Numbered from the stretch's first letter, positions 26,588-38,630 are shown. The stretch: 64,000 nucleotides of DNA from Zonotrichia leucophrys gambelii (GCF_028769735.1 NC_088169.1:47095229-47159228); one strand, 5' to 3'. Notes: a model not told the origin generated them from the letters alone. Translations and numbers: made by a program.

Positions 26588-27537
26588 TTGTCTGCCAGCC
26601 TAAAAGCCTGGTAACTAGGCCTTGGCAGCCAAAATACCCTTGAAAGTGCAGCTGGCATCTTTGAAATACAGCTGTGTACATAGAAACAGGAGGCATCCTG
26701 AGATATCATCAGTAAGTGCAGAACCTAAGAAACTGCAATGGCAACTTATCATCTCAAAAAGTGGAAACAATCTAAGAAAATGAAGTTGGTCTGAAAAAAC
26801 ACAAAATTTCATCACATATTAGCTCTTACAAGTCAAAAAAAGAGATCCTCAACACCTAGTGGCTGTTCAGAATGCTGGTGATTGATGAGGTCATGTTTCT
26901 AGGAAATAAAAAGGACTTAATTTTCCTTTCCTAGACAGGCTGAATTCTTCAAAAGAAATTTCTATGGGATCTTGGACCCAGGCTGGGGATGCCTGGATGA
27001 CTTCAGAATCTGTGGTGTAGGTTATCTTTGAAGAGAGACTCAGTCTATTACTGCATTGGTCCCACTTCTGGGGCTAGTTTGGTTTGTCCCCTACCTCTGA
27101 GATGGTTTGTTTCCTTTCTTGTATTAATGTCCTCCTCTCTGGGTTTATTTCATCCCCTCTGAAATCTGTCTAATTCACTTGATACTGATTAAGCATATCC
27201 ATGTAACTCCTCTATTGTAGCTACTCACTATTATATTGTTGCTAAGTTTGTTTCACTAATTATAAATTTCTGGTAGCTGGTAATAGAACACAACTGTGTT
27301 GCTGTTTTACAATTGATTGCTGCTGTTATATGATTGATTGCTACCATTCTATTGTTTTATACTCTATTATTGATTGCTGACAGTAATATTAAATAGTTTG
27401 ATATATAAGCATAGATACATATATTTATATTTTATTTATATTTATATATTTATAGATGATATAGATATAGATGTAGATATAGATATAGATATATGTAGGC
27501 ATAGATATAGATGATATAGATATAGATATAGATATAG

Positions 27538-27589
<52 letters not shown>

Positions 27590-27760
27590 TCACTTTATTA
27601 ATCATAGCTTTACTTGCTAGTGGTGATTTTGTGGTAGTTTACCCGCTAGTGGTGATATGGGGGAAATAAATATATGTGGTGATCTGCAATAAAGAGACAT
27701 TTAGAGGATTGTACCCTTGTGTATTATGGAATCCTAAGAACCCACAGTCACGATTTTTAT
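26588..27760 (+). mobile_element. Probable long LTR-like element, boundaries uncertain
   Basis: The block has a candidate TATA-type box (AAATAAAAAGGACTT near 26903), then more than 700 bases without usable frames, then AATAAATA (27665) and TGCAATAAAGAG (27686) as poly(A)-type signals. This layout mirrors the long-R LTR at 110-1452. The proposed start (TGTCTGCCAGCC) and the end near 27760 are guesses, and no target duplication was found. A GATA microsatellite sits inside it. Confidence 0.4.
27453..27589. repeat. ATAGAT / (GATA)n microsatellite
   Basis: Imperfect ATAGAT hexamers (27453-27538) pass into about 12 uninterrupted GATA units (27539-27589). GATA/GACA-type repeats are common hypervariable loci in vertebrates. 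Confidence 0.95.
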
Positions 27761-27879
27761 ACACCCACAGAGCAGGTTATTTTTTTGCCTGTGACAAATA
27801 ATGAGATAAGCTACTTGACAGATTTACCCATTTTAAATATGTCAGAGTGCAGTACACTTTCACTAGGTCCTTTGAGATT

Positions 27880-28350
27880 GTGGAGGTTGTAGTATTTAAT
27901 ATCAGTTTTACTTATTCTAAATATATCTGATGTTGAAAAGGAGTTCTGATTTATCAGAGTGATTAAAAATAAACTGTATAACACCACCAAATGTAAGTCA
28001 CAGTTACCAAAACACAGCAAATGCAGCGCACACTTCAATCACAATATCATTGTGCTTCCCATTCCCAGCATCTATGATATGCTCATTATCACCATCCTGG
28101 GTGTCATCAGTCAGCAGGAAGAAACACATGGATTGAGGCCAGCTCAAGCCTTTTGCTGTCTTAGAAATTTTTTCACCAGTTGCTTTGTTTCTCTACTCTG
28201 TGTTGGGCTGAGCCATATATTCACTCCCCTTCTTGGTTGGTCTGGCTGACTCATGGAAATATTTACATTTTTAAAGAACACAGGGAGAAACATTTACACC
28301 ACCAGTTATCCAACTCAGACTCAGCTGTTGGTAGTGGTTCATCTGAAACA
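27880..28350 (+). mobile_element. Unrecognised dispersed repeat, copy A (protein-like content)
   Basis: This segment aligns by eye with the reverse complement of about 62,330-62,795 over several hundred bases. Shared landmarks in order are TATTTAATATCA, the translated motif IPxPxIYxMLIITI, GCCAGCTCAAG, TGTTGGGCTGAGCCAT and GAGAAAC-TTTACACCACCA. In copy A an open frame of 96 codons (27959-28249) spans the motif; copy B is also open there although the nucleotides differ. The region ancestrally coded for a protein with a hydrophobic stretch. I do not recognise the family; an endogenous retroviral or other retroelement ORF is possible. Confidence 0.65.
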
Positions 28351-28984
28351 AAGGCCACTCTGGTCCTTTTTGTGTTGAGATTAGGTGAGTTTTGTTGCAT
28401 GACTCCCTGATCTTCCTGGACACATCAACTTGACCCATTTCTACTGAGATTTCTTTCATTGCAGGAGTTTGTTGATCAGTCACAAAGTGCTATATCAGGT
28501 CTCCCAATAGGATAAAAAATTAAAAATGCAGGGAAGTCATTAGAGTTTCATTAGTGATAAAATATGAGTTTGTCTACTCTGTTAATGTTGCTTCCTAAAT
28601 AGAAAATTTTCTGCAGTAAAACTAAGATTTATCTTACTTTAGATGATTAAGAATCATGAGACTTTCTGTAAAGTTAACAGGGTGGCTGTATGACTAGGCT
28701 TTAGCTCTAGATGATTGATTGATTTGGGATGATAGTGAGTGTACAATTATGTTGATTGTACTGAGCAATCCCAGCCATGGTAATCCTTAAATATTTTATA
28801 TCAGCCTATTGGATCATTATACTACAGTTTATATTTATTATGCTCTAGTAAATGGCTAGTTATTTATTGGAGCAACTTAACAAGTTTTCTAGTTTTCTCA
28901 TGATGTCAACAACTTCTGCTTCAGCTGTGGACAAATGTGCATCTGCCATTCTGTTGGGATAAGCCATTTTCCTTCCCTCATCCT

Positions 28985-29245
28985 CTCTGGCAAAGACAGA
29001 GACTATGGGTTGAGATAACAATTTACTGAATTTACTGAAAGCAAACACAATGAAAAAAGAAACATGCAATATTAGCAGTAATATTGATAACAAAAGTATA
29101 CCAAAAAAATAAGGAGAGAGAAGGTGCTTTACACACAAAACCTGTTCACCCCCTCAGCTTAACTCTGTGTGGCTACTGGAAAAAAGACAGCACTCATCAC
29201 AGTGCTCCGCCTGTGCCCAAGCCAGAGACAATGGAAAAAAATTAT
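28985..29245 (+). mobile_element. Possible decayed LTR fragment
   Basis: GACTATGGGTTGAGATAACAATTTACT, an AT-rich stretch with AACAAAAGTATACCAAAA, then ACCTGTTCACC and CCTGTGCCCAAGCC follow the order I recall for one group of bird ERV LTRs. The neighbouring LTRs at 53 and 58.8 kb carry the related phrase CTCATGGGCTGAG or CATCAGTTGAGATAA. Both ends are missing. A 92-codon minus-strand ORF across the same bases looks protein-like at its C-terminal end, so a terminal exon is the alternative reading. Confidence 0.35.
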
Positions 29246-30172
29246 GGACAAAGCCCTGAAAGCTAGATCATCTACATCTGTTAGGTATTAAACAAACTTC
29301 TCAACTCAAATTAGTTCAATTCTGATAATTTCTAAATTAGATATAATTTCTAAATTCTAAATTTCTCTTTATTTATCCTGTGTCTGACGGTGTTTAAATG
29401 CATGAAAATATAGATCCAGAATACATAATCAAGTGACTGCTACCTTTTTTTTTTTAGTTATCAGGAAATTGTTCTTAGCTGTTCATATTTATTCATTGCA
29501 CACAAATACACTAAAAAATCCCCAAACATTTTGGATAAGTTTACACATCTTAATGTTAAGCTTTCATTTCAGTTTTTGCAAAGATGGAAACTGAACCTAA
29601 ATATGCCAAATCATAACAACACTAACAATGTATTTCAACACAACAATTTACACAGATCATGCATCATTTTCTCAAAGAGAGTGATCCATAGCAATAAACA
29701 TAAGGTTTGTAGGAGTGAAAGGGGAGGCTGCCGTACTTCAGGTAGTCTGGTAAATTTAAAATAATTTTCCTTTAGTCAGTAAGATCCATAGTAAGTATAG
29801 ACTTTTTAAGGTGACTTATCAAAAATAATTATGAGGTAAGAAATGTAACCATAGTGAATGTTACAGGAAATTACCTTCATTGTCATATAGAAGCAAGCTA
29901 TTTCAATGTCTGCAAGAGAAAACTATTGTCATTTAGACAATAGATGACCCAAAATTTCCCCTGCCAACAAATGCACTGCAGTTTAACTGAGAGCAAGTGC
30001 TACTAAAATCAATTATCCTGAACTTCAATAGAATGTTCATTTTTAGTCTTTACACTCTTCCTGCATTATTCTACATGTGTACTCCTTCCTGGAATGCAAC
30101 TCTGAATATGCCTCTTAGGAAATGTTGCTGCCTACCCACAATTTTGCTGAAAAATTAGTCCAAAGTATTCAC

Positions 30173-30286
30173 CTTTGTTTGTGTCTGAGTAGCTGTGGAT
30201 CCCACTGGATGAGTCACTTGTACTGATCTTTTTCATCTCCTTACATTTTCTTCTGAACACCTTCTCTTCAAGGGTGAGTTTCATCA
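30173..30286 (-). CDS. Candidate internal exon, unidentified gene
   Basis: Minus-strand open segment with a donor AACAAAG|GTGAAT and an acceptor AAATCAG|TGATG. A second acceptor (CTGCTAG|CAG, exon end 30309) has a better pyrimidine tract but gives the wrong phase for direct joining to the exon at 32.6 kb. With the first acceptor the exon is 114 nt, starting and ending in phase 1. The predicted peptide is basic and then Ser-rich, with EEKVFRRKCKEMKK followed by STSDSSSGIHSYSD, suggesting a helical stretch and then a flexible linker. No family was recognised. Confidence 0.35.
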
Positions 30287-32567
30287 CTGATTTACATAAA
30301 CTTCTTCTGCTAGCAGACAAACATGGGAGTGTTTCTTTTCTACAGTCCTATCCTAAGATGACTGATAATGAGTTACATGCTTATTGTGTTCTCATTTTCT
30401 TTAGAAGGGAAAGGAAGCTAAAACATGGACAAAAATATCCTGCTAAGTTTTAACCTCATCAAAAGCCTACCCTGGAGAAGAAAATTACAAAAATGCATAC
30501 AATTAATAATTGATGACTAAAATTAAAAATTATTTGTAGAAAAAAAAATAATTGTGCTTCATATGAAACTTGTCTATGAAAACCTATTGGACCAGAAATA
30601 ATACATAGCATCCCCTAAACTGATTGATTCAATTTTTTATGTCCCTGAACCTGTGAACCAAGCAAGGCACAGCAATGACACTTTAGAAGGAGTGAAATCT
30701 TTCATTGCTTCCACGTGCAACTTGTCTATTCTATATCCTGGGGCTGAAAGGGAAAACTAGGCTACAGCAAAACTGGAACAATATATTAAACTTCTACTGC
30801 TCATTGCACTTGTTGTGAAGGAGCACTCCCAGTACACATCTGAATACAGATGACTTGCATTTCTGGCCCAATGCATACTGTGAAGCATAAAAACTATGTC
30901 TAGAATCTAAAAGTATAGGATACAAGTGTCACACATTTTTAACTCATTGTTCATTCATAAAATGCCAAGGTAAGTTTGCAGTGAGCAAAGAGGGACTCCC
31001 AACAAGGGAAAATGTACATAAAAAATCAAATTTCCAAGCTGAAATTAGAAAAGGGAAACAAGCAGGCAAGCAACACAGATTCTAGAGCAAGCATGTGAAT
31101 AAGGATGACTTCAATTATCATCCCATTCTTCTGGAAGTGTGCACTGCTATGGAGAAACAAAATATTCCCCAGTGACTGTTGATGTTCTTTCGCTTCCTTA
31201 TGTTCTGCTGGCAAGTACATTGATATATATTTTAAATGTTAGTATTGTTTTTAGAAGTCCTAACCCCAAAACATGGGAATAAGAATGTTATACTGTGAGA
31301 CTCTTAGTTGTATATTCTCAGCAGATTCTTACTGACCCTATGTAAATTCATTCTTTTTCTTTTCTTGTCACACTGTCCTTTATTCTTTCCTGAAGCCCCG
31401 CATGATTTCACTTAGAATTTCTTTTGACAGCATGATTTCTTTGATCTCCCTTTTTGTGAGCTTTTAATGACCAGCAGGTGTGTCTTACCCATGCTCACTG
31501 CCTGAAAAATTATTTTACTTATAATTAGATCCCTGGACTCCATAGAGTTAGGATTTAATTTCATGTACACTAGTGTAAATCAACAGCAAATTACAAAAGC
31601 AAACTGGAGGTAAATCTGAGTGAAACAATACCAGAATTTGACTCCACTATACATAAGTTTTGTATCTTTCTTTTTGAAGCTAGGGTCACACTTGAATTTT
31701 GTTCTATTCAAATGTTGCACTTTTCTTTCTCGACAGTAAATCAAAGTAAAACAAAATACACTACATGAAATCACAAGAAGAGATTAAATCTAAATTTCGT
31801 ACCCTTATCATGCTGAGATATCCCCTACATCTTTGACCTCTGAAATCAATAGTATTTTCTGTATTTAATGTAGATTTTAAATTAGACAGAAGCTGTCTCT
31901 GACCACACAGTCAAGACTGAAGGATAAATGGAGAAATGGGACAGAAGGAGAAAGCATTTTTTATTACTTCAATCACATAATAGCTTTAATAAGACTAAAA
32001 GAAACGATGGAGAGAAAGACAGCACCTCTGTATTCTGGTCAGCTTTGAAGATATGTCTATTTTGATTCAGAAAAAATAAAATATCTGTTAATATCTGTGC
32101 TACTTCCCAACTCATTAAAAAACCATTGCTACAAGGACTTCATATAAAAGAAACATTTTTCCTCTGTTTCCATCAAACATGTCTGTCACAATGCATTTCA
32201 TGTCATGTTAAAAAAGTAGTATTTCTGGAAAGTAGTACTTGTGGGAATTGCATTACTCTTAACATGGTAGCTGGCTAGTATAGGGACTACCTGAGGGCAT
32301 TGCTTCCAGGCAGTTGTTTGAAATATTTAATGCCACATAAATCAGTTCTGGTATGGCTCTGCAAATGTTCATAGCATATTAATGTTGCAATTCTAAAAGA
32401 AAAGTAAAAATCAAAACTTCATTTTTCCTTACACCTGTGACTTGACACTGAAGAAGACAACACTTATATAATTTATTTTAACATATGAGAGTCCATGGTT
32501 TAAAATAAAAAAAAAAATGCTCATTGAGTGAAAGACACAAAAATGTCTTTATTGAAAGGAATAATAC

Positions 32568-32732
32568 CTTGATCTTTTAATTTTTCTCTCCTAAAGATAT
32601 CTACATTCTCCAAAAGACAGTGAAGAATATTAGCATTCCTTTCAAATCTTCTTGGACCATGCCAAAATTTATGGAGCAGTACTATTAACTTCTTAATCTT
32701 TTTGTTATTGTCAAAGGAATATTGTTTCAAGC
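32568..32732 (-). CDS. Candidate internal exon, unidentified gene
   Basis: A strong acceptor (a long T run, then CACTTTAG) precedes 165 open bases that end at the donor GATCAAG|GTATTA. The exon starts and ends in phase 1, which matches the preceding candidate at 34.3 kb. The 55-residue peptide is lysine-rich and probably helical; it includes KKIKKLIVLLHKFWHGPRRF and LLENVDIFRREK. Nothing indicates a membrane segment. Of the whole series, this and the 34.3-kb segment have the best splice signals. Confidence 0.45.
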
Positions 32733-34284
32733 CTAAAGTGAAAAAAAAAAAAAAAGAATTAATCTTATCCAACAGTGCTAGATAGTGGTTTAAAAATTTT
32801 GTAGTTTATTTGAAGTTAGTGCTGCAGCAAGGAGGAAAGACACTTGGAAGCAACCAAAGCATGTTCATTATCCCTGTGCTCAGTAATGGGCAATGTAAAT
32901 TCAACTTTCTTAAGTGGTGCTTCTACCAGCATACTGTTAGCAGTATACTGTGGAAACATGTACATTTACATGTTCCAGATAATGAATAAGTATTTTCTAT
33001 GAACTGTGTTTCATCGTGAATACAAATAGATATTATTGTAAAGAGATTTATTGTCTTAGCTGTTGTATTTCAACAGCAGAGAGGAATTAACATGAGATCC
33101 ATCATTTGCAATATTAAGTAGTATTTGTAATGAATTTTTTAGGATTAAATAATATATTCTATAGCTTAGAAAGAATTAAAAATATTTCCTTGTTTTATTG
33201 TCTCATGTAAAATACCAAATCAACTAAAAACCAAAACCACCCTCGCCAAAAATCCAACACAATCCAAACCAACCAAACAAAAAATTAGCAAAAGCAAGAT
33301 GTCCTGTTAAGTCCATCATATGTTCATTGATTGTGTTAGCCATCCCTTTTTTATAAAATTGCAAAACAAGTTCCAGTCAATGTTTGATACATATAGACAT
33401 GGATGTCCCATAAGACCAGAAAGATTTTCCCCAGCTACAGGAATGTTAACTTTCTGATCTTGTTCTTTCAAAAAATGGATATATATGTTTCTAGTGGACT
33501 ACACCCTGTTCCTAATATTAAATCCTGCCAAATGTTGAAAATCTGAAGTTGAAGAGAACATAGAAGGAAAAGAAAAATCTAGTCCCTAAGCAGCAACACA
33601 ACCTGCAATACAAGGCTTTTAAGGAAACTTTTTTCTTACTTAACTTTGCGTGCTCTCTTTCTGTCCTCTATATACAATTTTTTACTCTGTTTCATTGCAA
33701 AGGTTCTTCTCTGCACAGTTTATACCCATACTACTGGGCAGATTTGCTCCTACCTTTAAAGCTCAGTCTAGCTGCCTTATACTTGGGTTACAGGTTGATC
33801 ATATCTGTTTCTGTTTCTGGTCCTCTGAAATGAACAAAAAAGTTGTTCATCCATTTCAAAGTGTACCTCTGCATTTGATACAGTGTGCCAAATCTGGATA
33901 TGCCAAGTTTACTCATGGAACTGGAAATAAATCTCAAAAGACCTTGTATAACATTCATTACAACATTATGCTATATCTTCCATCAGTGTTTCTCCAGTCT
34001 GGATGCCTGTTACAAAAACTGAGTCATTCTGGGTTTTAAAATGGCCCTTTTATTTCCATTATTTTCTTGTACTATCATGGTCTTTTAGAGAGGAATGCTG
34101 TGGAGCACTGAAGTCAGCTGTGTTCTTCAAAATAGATTCTAGAAATGTGCTGGTTCTTTATGCTGAAAAAAGAATGTTTCCTTTTTCCACACAATAGCGT
34201 TAGTGAAATTTTAGAAAGAAAATTATGATAGCTTGCTTACACACAGGTCCAGATTAGACTTTGAGAGCAGGTTTTTATATATAC

Positions 34285-34432
34285 CTCTAGTACAAATAAA
34301 TTCAATGTGAATTCTAGTCTTAGACATCAAGGTCAGCACTCCATATCCATGATTCAAAGTCAGAGCAAAATATGGAGGTCTGTAGGCTGTGAGGAAATAG
34401 TTTCTGCATGTCTTGATGCCGTACTCATGTTT
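34285..34432 (-). CDS. Candidate internal exon, unidentified gene
   Basis: The acceptor GTTTTCCTTTCCAG|AAACATG is close to consensus and the donor is ACTAGAG|GTATAT. The 148-nt exon starts in phase 0 and ends in phase 1, so it joins in frame to the segment at 32.6 kb. The peptide contains HEYGIKTCRNYFLTAYRPPY and LTLNHGYGVLTLMSKTRIHI, an aromatic and beta-strand-like composition suggesting a folded domain. I considered a phosphatase-type C-terminal domain but the resemblance is too weak to name. Confidence 0.45.
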
Positions 34433-34713
34433 CTGGAAAGGAAAACATGGATCAATGGATAGGGCATACATTCTGATATCGAATAGCTACAGTTCAGGCA
34501 TTTCTTACCAGTTTAAGTAATTTAATGCCATTTCAAAATCAGTAGTAAATATCTCATATTGATAAAGTAGCATAATAACTTCATAACATATTTAATTTGA
34601 AATGGAACAAGCCCCATGAAATATTCTAGAAGTAAAAGATTTTTTTAGTGACCAGCTACCACGTTCAAGATAAAATTTTTGTCATGAGATTTTATTCAGG
34701 TCAAATTACTAAC

Positions 34714-34831
34714 CTCAAACCTTGTTATGTAGTGTTTTGAAAAGATAAGGGAAGTTTCCCCAGTTATTATGATGGCAGCTGAAGTATGTGCTCTCAAGTC
34801 ATTAATAAAACATGTGGTTTCGTTAGTTCCT
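34714..34831 (-). CDS. Candidate internal exon, unidentified gene
   Basis: A 118-nt open segment between ATACAG|AGGAAC and TTTGAG|GTTAGT. It ends in phase 0, agreeing with the start of the next exon at 34.4 kb. The frame reads GTNETTCFINDLRAH and then AIIITGETSLIFSKHYI. NET is a possible N-glycosylation site if the protein is secreted, but no signal peptide is visible in the window. The acceptor is only fair. Confidence 0.4.
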
Positions 34832-35113
34832 CTGTATTTCATTTTCGTAGGAAAAAATGTGTTCATGGCTTACTTCTAATATAAAAGAAATATCTGCAAG
34901 GCATACATAGACCATGAATGTAATGTCTCAATTATGTAATTCATAAATTCAAAATAACAGATTGTTGCATTATTCTCCACTGCTATGCTGTTTGGTCTGA
35001 ATCATTTTCTCTCTTATAATTCCTGAAATGGGAAGAAAGCATAAAGATTGCTTTCAAACAAAACTTCTTTAGGCATTTTTAATTTATGTGGTTTCAAGGA
35101 AGGAGTTCATCAC

Positions 35114-35142
35114 TTGCCCATGAAAATCATCCTTGAAATTGT
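35114..35142 (-). CDS. Possible 29-nt microexon
   Basis: Proposed only because the flanking candidates need a piece that begins in phase 0 and ends in phase 2. A T-rich acceptor region ending CACTATAG and a weak donor CAA|GTGATG enclose TISRMIFMG plus two bases. On its own this would not be called. Confidence 0.2.
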
Positions 35143-35371
35143 CTATAGTGCTTCATAGAAAAAAAAAAAGTTTGCCAGGTTTCATCTTTAATGTTCCTAT
35201 TTCTTCAAGGGAGAATAAAAAACCATTCCTATAATTAGGATATTATATCAGGGCATAGAATAACTAAGTATGTTTACAGGAGAGGTGGGATATTTTGTCT
35301 TTGTGTCCAGATAATTCAAATGCTGCTTATTTAATTTCAAAAGTGGAACAAGTTTGATTTGATGAATTTAC

Positions 35372-35435
35372 CTTATAATTTTTTAACTCTGGGTGTTTTT
35401 TTGGCATTTTTAACCAATTATTAAAGTATTGCTTA
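35372..35435 (-). CDS. Candidate short internal exon, unidentified gene
   Basis: Sixty-four bases flanked by AAATTCCCCAG|T and TATAAG|GTAAAT, both good splice sites, running from phase 2 to phase 0. The frame gives KQYFNNWLKMPKKHPELKNY, a plausible soluble-protein peptide. Short length combined with two strong sites makes chance occurrence less likely than for most segments of this size. Confidence 0.4.
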
Positions 35436-35733
35436 CTGGGGAATTTATTAATAATAAAGAAGATAATCTTTAACTTGTAGGGTTTGATTTCCACCCAGCT
35501 CAGCAGGAATTAAAAGCTGTTCTTATCTAATTAATTTCAGTGGTTTATACATCAGAGATTTTCAGTTTGAGCTCCAGTGTTACAAACTCACCACCACACT
35601 TTCCCTAATTGCCAGGCTCAAACAGCAAGAGCTTTAAAAACTCACTTAAATTGAACTCTCTACTATCTACCTCCTATATAAGGGTCAAGCCTGGCTAAGA
35701 AGGCACACATGGTGAGCAATTTTTGTTACAGAC

Positions 35734-35809
35734 CTGTGAGCATGCAAAGAAATGAATTTTCTGAAGCTGTCAGGATGAAACCTCTCAGCCTCACCGGCTC
35801 CACGTCATA
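35734..35809 (-). CDS. Candidate internal exon, unidentified gene
   Basis: Begins after TTAACTTCAAAG and reads YDVEPVRLRGFILTASENSF and a few more residues. CpG-containing codons (GACG, GCCG) contrast with the CpG-poor flanks, as expected for coding sequence. The obvious donor ACAG|GTCTGT gives phase 1, while a weaker alternative four bases on (TCT|GTAACA, exon start 35730) gives phase 2, which fits the next exon. Confidence 0.35.
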
Positions 35810-36599
35810 CTTTGAAGTTAATACAATGGGTAGGTTGTAAGTAACTTAGCTGAGGGGAATTTTCCTAAGCATATTGAGAAAAATAGTCATTTAAAGCTCA
35901 GCATTTCTATGTCCATTCCCAGCATGGAGGACAGCAAAAGCCTTGATCCTCTGCACCCCCTGAAGCTCTTCTTCTCTGAGTCTTTTTTCTTCATGTAACT
36001 TTACCACACACAGAGATACTCTCAGACAGACAACTTAAGAATTATTTATTAACACAGCAATTATTTATTGGCAAGTATATACACTAGGTAGCCAGGAATG
36101 CTGTGGCATAAAGCTAAGATTATATTAATATGCTCAGCACTCTGGATGAGACAGGTCTCTGTTTGCCAGGCATGTACCAGTTGGGTGAGCTATTCTTGCT
36201 CTCTTAGAACAAGCTCATCCTTGATGTTGTTTTGTTGCTAATTTATTTTTTCTAGGTTGTACATCCTCTCATGTCAGCAACACTTCTTGTTCAACTTTGA
36301 AGCTATTATTTGTATCTACTTAATAACATTCTGAGCAAAATTGAGATTACAAAGCTAGACTGTAACAAACTGGACTTCAGGTCTCAGGAGTATACCTTGT
36401 CCATTCTCTCACACTCTGCTGTTATCCAAACTCTATGGCTGAATTCTCAGTGGATAAGGTTTCCTGTCCACTAAAATCCTGAACAATTACTGGGGAGTTT
36501 GGAAAAATGATGGGTGGCCAAGGCTTAGGTAATGTTGGAAATTAATATTTTAGCCATAAAGCAGTTCAGTACTAGTGGCTCTTGCTGCTCAGTTTGTAC

Positions 36600-36647
36600 T
36601 TCAGTCATGACAATGAGGTTGTTGTTGCCGATGGAAACCTCCAACAC
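36600..36647 (-). CDS. Candidate short internal exon, unidentified gene
   Basis: Forty-eight bases, exactly 16 codons, between TACTACGTTAG|GTG and ACTGAA|GTACAA. It encodes VLEVSIGNNNLIVMTE and joins in phase 0 to the segment at 35.8 kb. The composition is beta-strand-like. The frame stays open past the donor, so the 3' boundary is inferred. Confidence 0.33.
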
Positions 36648-38302
36648 CTAACGTAGTACAAATAATAGAAGTTTTGAATCAATATGTAAATTAACTGAAT
36701 AGCACATTATTTTCAAAATCCTTCCATGGGCAAAGAGAAAGAGCAACAATCATTTATGTAAGTCAAGATGAGACTTTACTGGTTAGTACAATTGACATCA
36801 TAATAGTCTAATTCAAAAATCATCATTAGTCTACATGAAAGTACTTTAGAGAAATAAAGAGTTACAAGGCTGATAAAATAATTGTATACAGAAAGGATCT
36901 CAATAATATCAATTGCACATTTAAAATTGTAATTTGCACTCTGTCTTTCTACACCTTTTCCTAGTGTTACGCTTACCCTTTAACTACTCCTCTGGGCCAA
37001 CAATTTCATTATGGGTTTAGAGGTGATGGTCCATTATGGCCAGCTGTTAGCATCTGGAATCCTTTTCAGGGAGGAATAGAATCATGTTGATGGTTTATTT
37101 TTTCTCTTTCTCATTTCCTGTGTTCTTCTATTCTCTTTTCCTTCTCCCTTGTGCTGCATTCTGTCTGCTCACGTCAAGGCCTTTCTCATACTAAACCTGT
37201 ATTTCTCTATACTATATCATTGTGTTAGACTTGTAAATATTTCCTTCTGCACAGAAGAACTGCTTGTGACCATTCCATTATCTATAAGAAACTACGGTTT
37301 TGCACTGCAAAGATTAGCAAAAGTAAATGCAAAGAAAGAAAAATAGACACCTGATCAATTAGAAAAAAATGCTGTCAAAACTAAGCCAAGAAAAAAAAGT
37401 TACAGATGACTCAAAATAAGATCAGAAAAACTTTGACTGTATAATCTCAGTCTTGAGGTCTTGTAAATTCAGTACAATATGCAACAAAATTAGAAAAAAT
37501 AGGTGATTTCTAATACTTTTCAGATTAGTTTGAAAGACTGCTTATTATTTCAACATTTTCTCACTTTATTGCTGTGGAGGTGTGGTAAAAGTTTAATAGC
37601 AGGAAGTAAGGAAAACCTATATAATCTTGGTGGGCATTTTGAGAATAGGTGTTTTTTTCTGTTTTCCACATAAATTCTTTAAAATTTCTTTTATCAGAAT
37701 CAGATCAGGGGGTTCTATTACTTTCCTTTAAGTTTAACTAAATACCAGTTTGTTCATTATCAGTAATTCTCATTACGAGTTAACAAAGGGGCTGGGATTG
37801 TCATTTAAGCTGTAGGTTTAAGCGTCAAATTCTGTTCTTTGCTGCACATCAGAAAAGTGGAGCAAGTACATTTCTTAAGGCAGGTACTCTAGCTTTACAC
37901 TGGGTAAAATCTAAAACTATCCCCATGAAAAAGTCAGGTCTCATACAAAACAAACAGTACCATTATCTGTGCTTATGCAGAATATATTTAATGATCATCA
38001 GTAATCATTTTGTTGAATCTAACTTATTATCTTTACTACAAGTAAAAGCTGCAGAAAATTACAACTGGGTTGTTAAGGTGCCAAGAGGCATTATCTCATG
38101 AGCAGTAGAGCACTTTACTGTCATTTGACTCTAAACAAAGACTCAAAGCCTGAAAAAACTAAAAAGCCTTTTCAAAGCTTGGTGGATTCATCCACCTCTT
38201 TGTCAGAAAAAGAAGAGAAAAAAGTAACAAAGGATAAAAGACCAAAAATATTCCCAAAGCTAAGAATTTTTTATCAAGCAATTAAAATTGATTTTATCCC
38301 AC

Positions 38303-38376
38303 ATTAATTCTAGCCGAGAGGTCCTCTACACTTGACAGTCTGCCCTTGAAGGCTACAATTTTGACCGTAAACTTTG
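38303..38376 (-). CDS. Weak candidate exon
   Basis: The minus-strand frame reads FTVKIVAFKGRLSSVEDL and a few more residues, with two CpG-containing codons, and ends in phase 0 as the 36.6-kb candidate requires. The donor AAT|GTGGGA is poor and the acceptor choice is arbitrary among three AGs. Confidence 0.22.
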
Positions 38377-38630
38377 CTGTCTTGCATAATGTAATGATAA
38401 CTTGCATGTACTCTCCTAGCCTGTGCTATGTTAATTTACTGGTGGAGCTTAATTAGCCTTTTGCCACCAAGTGATTGAGATGCACCCTCTTTTGTCCAAA
38501 AGTCACGTCCTTCTTTTAGCACACTATCTGTCTATTCGCATTCTCATATCTGGTTTTTATAACTCTCTCTAAAACTGTCCTTTATAAAGTAAAAAATTCA
38601 GGACTATTCTGCTGCTCAGAAAAAAAACAA

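Noticed and set aside
33650..34039. 129-codon plus-strand ORF
   Set aside because: No recognisable domain, no promoter or Kozak-like context, and it lies inside the putative minus-strand intron between two better candidates.
35676..35825. Plus-strand promoter and first exon: CCTATATAAGGG, then an ATG frame (MQRNEFSEAV...) ending at a GTAGG donor
   Set aside because: The same bases carry a minus-strand frame that fits the neighbouring minus-strand exon series, and the upstream minus candidates at 36.6 and 35.4 kb make an intronic location more likely. A TATA-like string alone is weak in AT-rich DNA.
35990..36310. Possible antisense LTR suggested by TTATTTATTAACACAGCAATTATTTATTGGC
   Set aside because: No terminal sequences or target duplication, and the resemblance is limited to A/T-rich words.
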